From Meghimatium bilineatum (lineage: Eukaryota; Mollusca; Gastropoda; Stylommatophora; Philomycidae): a stretch of 64,000 nt of DNA. A model generated the notes under the pieces. That model searched no databases. It saw only the letters and a list, made by a program, of their open reading frames with translations, and was not told the origin of the DNA. The stretch is from assembly GCA_034231615.1 (NCBI GenBank), contig CM067306.1:43200761-43264760 (forward strand). Reading direction: 5' to 3'. Of the stretch, positions 57,720-64,000 are shown in pieces. The stretch's first letter is position 1; every line of letters starts with the position of its first letter. The position numbers were made by a program, and so were the translations under genes.

Positions 57720-58480
57720 TCAGCATCATGTGACATATTCTTTCAGGACGTGGTCTTCCTTATGGACGCTCCGCGACTCTGGACGCGTTGAGCTGCCGCA
57801 GCTAGAGACATGTTTAAACAATCTCATATATCATCGCGCAGTCGTCGTCTAGGGCGCCCTCTTCCATTGATGTCGTTAGGTCTACCGTAAAGCAGTTACT
57901 CTTTTAATGCTGTTGTGTCTCTTTATATGTCTCAAAAACAAAACATAACAAACAACTTTAAGGAGCCAGCCCTCTGTGACGTTTAATGATCTTGATTTGT
58001 CTTTTAACTGTTCATGGTATACGTAAAATGCTTCTGTAGCATCTCATTTCGAAATCAGCGATTCATTTTGTTACTGTTTTATTTACTGTCCATGTCTCAC
58101 AACCGTGTATTGCCAATGGAAATACGCATGTTCTGATCATACATAGTTTGGCTATGCTGCTGGTATATTACCAAAGATTTTTCATTTGGGCAAAATTGAA
58201 TGTCGTCTTTGCTATTCTTCTCCAGATTTCTACAGAGCAGTGTCATGAGCTTTTTATGTCTGTGCTCAAATACTGGAAATTTGTTACGTCCTCTAGTTAG
58301 AAATTGTCAATTATTAGTTTTGGTTGCACATTTACTTTATCCGTTGTCATAATTTTTGTTTTCTTCACATTTAAGAACAGGTTTTGGGATCTACTGTATT
58401 ATGTTGCTGATAGTAAAATTTACTTTAGACCATCTTCGTCTGCTGTTAAGTGAACTGCGTGGTCAGAATCTCTAATTTCT
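57720..58480 (-). pseudogene. Minus-strand LINE remnant, thumb to C-terminus
   Basis: The minus strand from 58480 gives AVHLTADEDGLK, NLFLNVKKTKIMTTDKVN, NFQYLSTDIKSS, RTCVFPLAIHGCETWTV, MRCYRSILRIP and finally NGRGRPRRRLRDDI, LNMSLAAAAQRVQSRS and VLKEYVT before the stop near 57735. The blocks lie in more than one frame with stops between. It belongs with the 158-bp fragment at 55172-55329 (GRPRRRW...KEYAT). It adjoins the 30-bp array at its 5' side. Confidence 0.8.
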
Positions 58481-58490
58481 GAGATTCATT

Positions 58491-58758
58491 TTAACATGTT
58501 AATCCATGCAGTATAGCAATTTAACATCTTAATCCATGCAGTATAACAATTTAACATGTTAATCCATGCAGTATAACAATTTAACATGTTAATCCATGCA
58601 GTATAACAATTTAACATGTTAATCCATGCAGTATAGCAATTTAACATGTTAATCCATGCAGTATAGCAATTTAACATGTTAATCCTTGCAGTATAGCAAT
58701 TTAACATGTTAATCCATGCAGTATAGCAATTTAACATGTTAATCCATGCAGTATAGCA
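58491..58758. repeat. 30-bp minisatellite, nine copies
   Basis: Units of ttaacatgttaatccatgca plus gtatagcaat. The 83-codon minus frame is a repeat product. Confidence 0.96.
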
Positions 58759-59062
58759 AATCTTTTACTAGCGTTTGTAACATGATATTAAAGCGGACGT
58801 CGGCAACTCTTGTAAGTCAGCGAGACAGATTCAATACTTGACATGTGGGATGGGGTCTACAATCTATTTGGTTTTATTACTCTGGTACACAACAATCTAT
58901 GTGGTTATAGTGCTCTGGTACACTACAAATTATTTGGTTTTACTGCTTTGCAGTATATATTACTAGATTCTATTTTTCTATGTCAGTTCATATAGCACCT
59001 TTAACCAACCATGGTGAGCCAGTACAAATGGTTGGTGGGATGGGTGTGACCCACGCTCGTAT
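58759..59062. other. Intergenic with short repeats
   Basis: 58858-58955 has two to three degenerate copies of a unit of about 43 bp with caatctatttggttttatta and ctctggtacac. Confidence 0.6.
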
Positions 59063-59435
59063 TGTGTCCACCTTAGCTTTAAAGCTATATGTACATTGTT
59101 ATGTCCACCTCAGCCTTAAAGATATCTCTACAATCGTGTGTCCATCTCTGCCTTAAAGTTTTCTATACAACCTTGTGTCCACATCAGCCGTAAAGTTTTC
59201 TCTATAATCTTGTGTCCACATCAGCCGTAAAGTTTTCTCTACAATCTTGTGTCCACATCAGCCTTAAAGTCTTCTCTACAATCTTGTGTCCACATCAGCC
59301 TTAAAGTTTTATCTACAATCTTGTGTCCACATCAGCTTTAAAGTTTTCTCTACAATCTTGTGTCCACCTCAGCCTTAAAGATTTCTCTACAATCTTGTGT
59401 CCACATCGACATTAAAGCTATATCAACAATCTTGT
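59063..59435. repeat. 37-bp minisatellite, about ten copies
   Basis: Unit: ttgtgtccacatcagcctta plus aagttttctctacaatc, with moderate divergence. Confidence 0.92.
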
Positions 59436-60920
59436 CATTCCCATCGTTCTCTATAACATTTCTTCTCAGCGTGTGTTATATGGTATTATATGGCGGCCAC
59501 ATACTTTTTATGGCGGGGAGACAACGACACGTCTACTGGAGGGGGAACACAGAAAGGGAACAATGCAAAAGATGTTTCATGAGATAATAACTTTCAAAGA
59601 CAAAAATGGTTGGCAAAATGTTTTCTCTATTCAAGCGCAGCGTAGGTAAATATTTTTGTAGCACCCCACTAGATATATATATATATATTTTTCTAGTACC
59701 CCACTAGAGATATATATTTTTCTAGTACCCCACTAGAGACCACCTAAATAGTTACATTTCTTTGACCCCTCTAGAAGAACAGCATTATCATATTGCGACA
59801 ATGAATTCCAGAGACCAGGTAGCCTATAGGTCAGCCTTCACCTTAAGGCTGATCAATATAAGATAAACACTGCATCAAGGAGCTGTTTCTATAAATGGTT
59901 TGGTTTGTATAATTCCCCATCATATACATGATGAATGTTTTCAATCATATCTACAGTTCCAGATGGTCTGGTCAGAACGAAATGATATGCAGGTTAGCGT
60001 CAGGAAAGACATACTTCACATAGATAGCCATTTTCCTTTCACCGCAGAGTCCCGTGGGATTGGAGGAGCATTTGAAAATATGGAACTAATATTTTAATTC
60101 TATGTCATTTTTTTCTTTTCAAAAAGTTCCATAAACGGGATCCTTAAAAACCTTTATCACATTTAACGTTCGCCGAATCACATCATTTAGATTTATGTGT
60201 TTTATACACATTCTAAACGGTGTGTTCTATTTTATGTGTGTGTTTTATTTTTTTTGTTAACTAGTAGAATAGTGCAAGTCAAATCAGCATCTAAAAAATG
60301 ATAAATATTCTATCAAATGGAGTACCATCTATGTATGTGCGAATTCGAGTGCTAGGATATTATAGCGAAACAGGGGTGCAAAGGGAACGCATTGCTATAG
60401 GCGGACCCAGGGTTAGGAGATAACCAAGATCCCAAATGTACCTCCTCGCGGTGCACCCTGGTAACAGAAAACAGCTGCTCGAGCTGATTCTGGCCAAATC
60501 ATTTGGGGATCGTGTCCGAGAACGTGGAGGAAGCAGATGGAAAGAGATTTGACTGCAAAAGAGACAGACAATATCTCCGACACCATTTGTATCACCACAT
60601 ACAGCGACACTGTCGACATACAGTGACACCTGTTAGTCCAGTCAAAACATTGGAGGGGCGGCCAATGTAAAAGGCACGTAAAGGTGGATACATGGAAAGA
60701 AACAAATATGTCATAATGAGTACAATGACATAATGAAATGGCAGAACAACGCCAAAGGGCAGCGCGAACTGCAAATGAAAAGTTCCTAGGAAAGGGTAAC
60801 TATAAGCTCTGTTAGCTCGAGATGAGCTTCTAGTTACCTGTGATCCTTATAGACAGAGACCAAGACCCAATCGTGGGCGTTCGGAAAAGCAAGAAGACTT
60901 AAACTAACTCTATTGTCGAG
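59436..60920. other. Intergenic, no supported gene
   Basis: 59668-59740 has two to three copies of a 38-bp unit (ttctagtaccccactaga, tatata). Open frames near 60360-60770 and 59900-60097 show no motif I recognise. Confidence 0.45.
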
Positions 60921-61440
60921 CCTTCCTATACCGGGAATATGCTCGCGAAGAGAAAGGGCTCCGAACCCGATGGGCTTAGGCAAGAAAGGGACAAAGATGG
61001 CAGTCCTGGCCCAACTCTACTGTCAAAATTTCCTATACCGGAAATACACTTACAGCGAGAAAAGGTTCAGTACCTGATGGGCCAGGTGCTATTGGGACAA
61101 GATTGCTCAGCTCGAGAACGCTTTGCTCTCAAACGCGTGGTGTGAGACTCAAACTTGTGCGAGGGGTACAAGATGTCTATGAATGACGCCTCGGGTAGGA
61201 GGGCGAACGAGCCATGGTCCAACTTCTGGCGAGTTCTTCCTCATACGGAACCAGGCTCGACGATGAGAAACGGTTCAGTACCCGATGGACACAGGCAGAG
61301 TTTGTCCAATTGCACGAGAAGGATTCATGGACGGTGGAGCACTTCGTGCCAGATAGACGCGCTCGACAGGCGTCTTGGCGAAGAGGTACTACACACCAGC
61401 GTGCCCGGCGACAGATAGAGGCTGTCACGGACTAGGGACC
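60921..61440 (+). repeat. Dispersed repeat, related to 33090-33340
   Basis: 61150-61385 aligns with 33090-33340. Within this copy the segment tcctataccgggaatatgct, gaagagaaaggg, acccgatggg is repeated in degenerate form at about 60925, 61030 and 61228. It is richer in G and C than its flanks and has short overlapping frames with no recognised product. Confidence 0.5.
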
Positions 61441-61952
61441 AAACCCGAAATAAAGGAATGACGAAAACGGATATGCTGGACCTCGGACGTCCTGACCACA
61501 AGTGGGCAACCGGGGTGCAAATAATCACAGTTCTACTGTGGAACTTGCAGCACAACGTACTTCACGCTCCTCGGCGGAAATCACACGAAATATTAGTTGT
61601 GGTTATATGAGAGCGAACGCAGAAGAATAAGAAGAATAGCGAAACAAATATTTTATTATAGATATGAAGCATGGGCGGTAAGCACACAAGTCGTCTCCGT
61701 CTCCAATGTTAAGACCTGTTATCTAGAATGGTCACGTGACCGGATGGGATCAATGTTGGGTTTCGATTGGTCATTATGTATATACCTGGAGTCGCCTTAG
61801 TTATTTTTGGCATGCAATTCCAAGTACGTGAATAATGACCAGTTGATGTATGCATTGTCATTGTAGCACATGAGAAAGTGACCAACTGATTTGTTAACAA
61901 TACAAGAGACAGTTGTGAAAATAAATATGATCACCTACGGCATTGGACATGA

Positions 61953-61984
<32 letters not shown>

Positions 61985-62689
61985 AAATTCCTTGTTCTAG
62001 AAGCGTCGATTTGTTCTCTATTTAACTAAATAATATGACAAACTATATTATTGCTTGCTGATAAATTTGATCTGTATTTTTCACGTGTATTAATTGTGTA
62101 TTGTTTACAATATCTTCATTTTCCAATATCTGTATCCACTTCCATAATCATATTATCATTCATCTCTGTTTTCACTAGTATCACTTTCCATCTTGTTAAA
62201 CTTGTACCCTTCTCATTTATTTATACGTGTTCTCCAAATACAGAGATATGCTACAGGATTAAATGTTACTGTGAAACTTTACCTTATTATTTATAAGTTA
62301 GAGGAAACTTTACCTTATTATTTATAAGTTAGAGGAAACTTTACCTTATTATTTATAAGTTAGAGGAAGCTTTACATTTTTTCAATTTTCTGACGTTTCT
62401 CAATTATTAGATTAGATTAGGTATGTCGATCATCCTATTCGCACACCGGAAATGACCATAGGTGCTCAGATTTCCATTTCAGTAAATCTTACAGAGTATA
62501 GCGACTGATGGTTCCGGTTCTATGTTGTTCAGTGCCGTATTTGAATTATTTATTAGGTGTTCTCTACGGCCACTCCAAAATCGCGCAATCTCAATATTGA
62601 CTTATGTTCATGTATTTCAGAATCCTCTAATCGTGCGGACTCACGAAGAGGAATGAGTATGTCTACTCCATACATTTAGCTTTTTCTGA
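61441..62689. other. Intergenic with two small repeats
   Basis: 61956-61986 is a (GATT)n run, possibly the tail of a lost LINE copy. 62272-62368 has three copies of a 31-bp unit with ggaaactttaccttattatt and tataagttaga. No gene. Confidence 0.55.
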
Positions 62690-63090
62690 TGATTCCACAC
62701 AGCGCCTATATGCGTCACCTGTTTTCACTTTCTGAATCATATCCATTAAGTCACCTAGTGTGCAGGTACGGGTATAGGCTTCGATTTTAGCCAGCGTAGT
62801 GCTTGCATTACGGCAAACAATTCCATCGTTAAACTACATATTGTTGCGCAAAAGGCCCACTGGCTTCGTGTACTGTTCTTCCTTGTGATCTGGAAGTAAA
62901 GGTCCATGCGCACGGCTGGTGGCAGATGACTGACACATTTGCGTAGATCACAACATCTGTATCACTGGCATGTTCGCAGATGAGTGCCTTGATCTCAGCA
63001 CCCACGCTCACAGTGCTACGTTCTCTGCACCTTCTATTAAGTGTAATGACTGTCGTGACTGTCTCCTGAAAGATCATTGGCATAGGTATC
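62690..63090 (-). pseudogene. RNase H fragment of LINE family B
   Basis: The minus strand reads TVITLNRRCRERSTVSVGA, SDTDVVIYANVSVICHQ, RTVHEASGPFAQQ, then NCLP and LHTR. It parallels the copy at 21960-23390 (VITLNRECREW, IIIHTDG, EESGAFAQTTSSM). The TDGS motif has become YANVS, so the first catalytic Asp is lost, and stops follow. No RT part is left. Confidence 0.75.
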
Positions 63091-63639
63091 CATTACTGGC
63101 CAGGATTGATGCTTTCTGGAGCGCAAATGTTTACGAGTTACTGCGTCTAGTGATGAAAACTTTAAAAACTGGCTGCAACGTTCTGGTGCGCAAATGTATG
63201 GAGAAAGTTTCTGGAGACAACTTTCACAGTTATAGCTATAACATGTATGTAAAATAAAGTATATCCCAGAAATGTTTGTGTTTATATCATATATACTATA
63301 AGTGGCGCTTGCCGTGACGTTGCCCGGAGCGTATTCTTGTATCTAACGATCCGTGGTTCATATCTGTCACTTATGCCATCAGTGATGTCCTAGGCATGAA
63401 AAAACAGGTCTATATAGTTATGTCTATTGAAAGCTCATCTTGAGCACCAGTCATGTGAGACATAATGGATCTTTGTATGATGTTACAAAAACCCATGTGT
63501 CATGGTTCTGGCATCAATGATGACGGTAGGTAGTGCAATATGCACGACTACGTGATGTTTATACTCTCTGAGTCATATACAAGACCCATGAGCTATAGAG
63601 AATATGTTTATACCCTATACACAATATAATTAAACAGTG
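63091..63639. other. Intergenic, no gene
   Basis: Nothing recognised; a 95-codon plus frame at 62970-63257 is mostly the antisense of the LINE fragment. Confidence 0.45.
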
Positions 63640-63900
63640 GTGCAAGAACTAATTAATAGATTGTCAACGACTTTCGACCTGTTCTCGCTAACAATAAATA
63701 TCAAGAAAATTGTGGTCGTATCAAACATAACCGGGCATCACGCTGAACAATGTGAAATTTCAATCGGTACAGAACGTTTGCTATCTAGGCTCCAAGGTAA
63801 CTGAATCACTAATGTACATATTAATCGAGGAAATCAAACATGAATCAACAGTGTCCAATGGATCTGAAACATGTACACATTAGTCGAGGACAGAACAAAA
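63640..63900 (+). pseudogene. Possible LINE RT thumb fragment
   Basis: One frame reads ELINRLSTTFDLFSLTINIK and KIVVVS, resembling the L.LFGLTI.IKKT.VM block after the RT active site. A second frame reads FQSVQNVCYLGSKVTES, resembling the F.YLGS.V block that follows. Short and frameshifted. It may continue beyond the window. Confidence 0.6.
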
Positions 63901-64000
63901 GATGAAATCAGAGTTTCATTGTTCATTCTTATTCTTGCACTAAACTTTTGTTACTGCATGTTTTCCTATGAAGGATCGCAGAAGGGATTTCTATGGGCTG

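Noticed and set aside
60360..60774. Overlapping minus frames of 60-89 codons
   Set aside because: No motif, several frames equally open, consistent with chance.

Overview
The window looks like animal nuclear DNA, most likely from a mollusc or another lophotrochozoan. This is an inference from the kinds of retroelement present, the AT-rich base composition, the intron-type splice signals and the absence of any bacterial gene organisation. It is a gene-poor, repeat-dense region. By eye, non-LTR retrotransposons (LINEs), DNA transposons and SINEs plus minisatellites explain more than half of it. Only one stretch (35019-35796) looks like an exon of a host gene, and I do not recognise that gene.

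Layout. 1-7 kb: a complete LINE (656-4710) bounded by an 11-bp target-site duplication (TSD), with one intact open frame for endonuclease, reverse transcriptase (RT), RNase H and a zinc knuckle, followed by unexplained sequence. 7-14 kb: a 17-bp minisatellite, a 355-bp hAT-type MITE, a 5'-truncated sister copy of the first LINE inserted at the edge of the MITE, a SINE split by a minus-strand LINE, and an RNase H-less LINE remnant. 15-25 kb: two copies of a second RNase H LINE family, other LINE remnants and several minisatellites. 26-30 kb: a 3.4-kb 46/43-bp minisatellite between LINE fragments. 31-34 kb: a decayed Merlin/ISXO2-type transposase and a dispersed repeat. 35 kb: the candidate host exon. 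36-44 kb: many short LINE tails, a tRNA-like sequence, and a truncated LINE inserted into the RT of another LINE. 44.8-50.1 kb: a 35-bp minisatellite of about 150 units with higher-order structure. 50-55 kb: an intact SINE with TSD, a zinc-finger LINE inside a 46-bp minisatellite, and a 30-bp minisatellite. 55-64 kb: minus-strand LINE tails, small arrays, a second copy of the 33-kb dispersed repeat and more LINE remnants.

How the parts relate. The main story is layered retrotransposition. Exact TSDs date several insertions relative to each other and identify short 3' tails: GAA for three LINE copies and, in shorter form, the SINE; TGA or CAT for others. Minisatellites are repeatedly found next to or around LINE ends. 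Many long open frames are only by-products of repeat units whose length is a multiple of three, or that stay open in all frames. I found no convincing novel defence, metabolic or regulatory system. The best candidates for follow-up are the intact single-ORF LINE, the shared GAA tail of LINEs and SINE, the quantised higher-order minisatellite and the unidentified exon.
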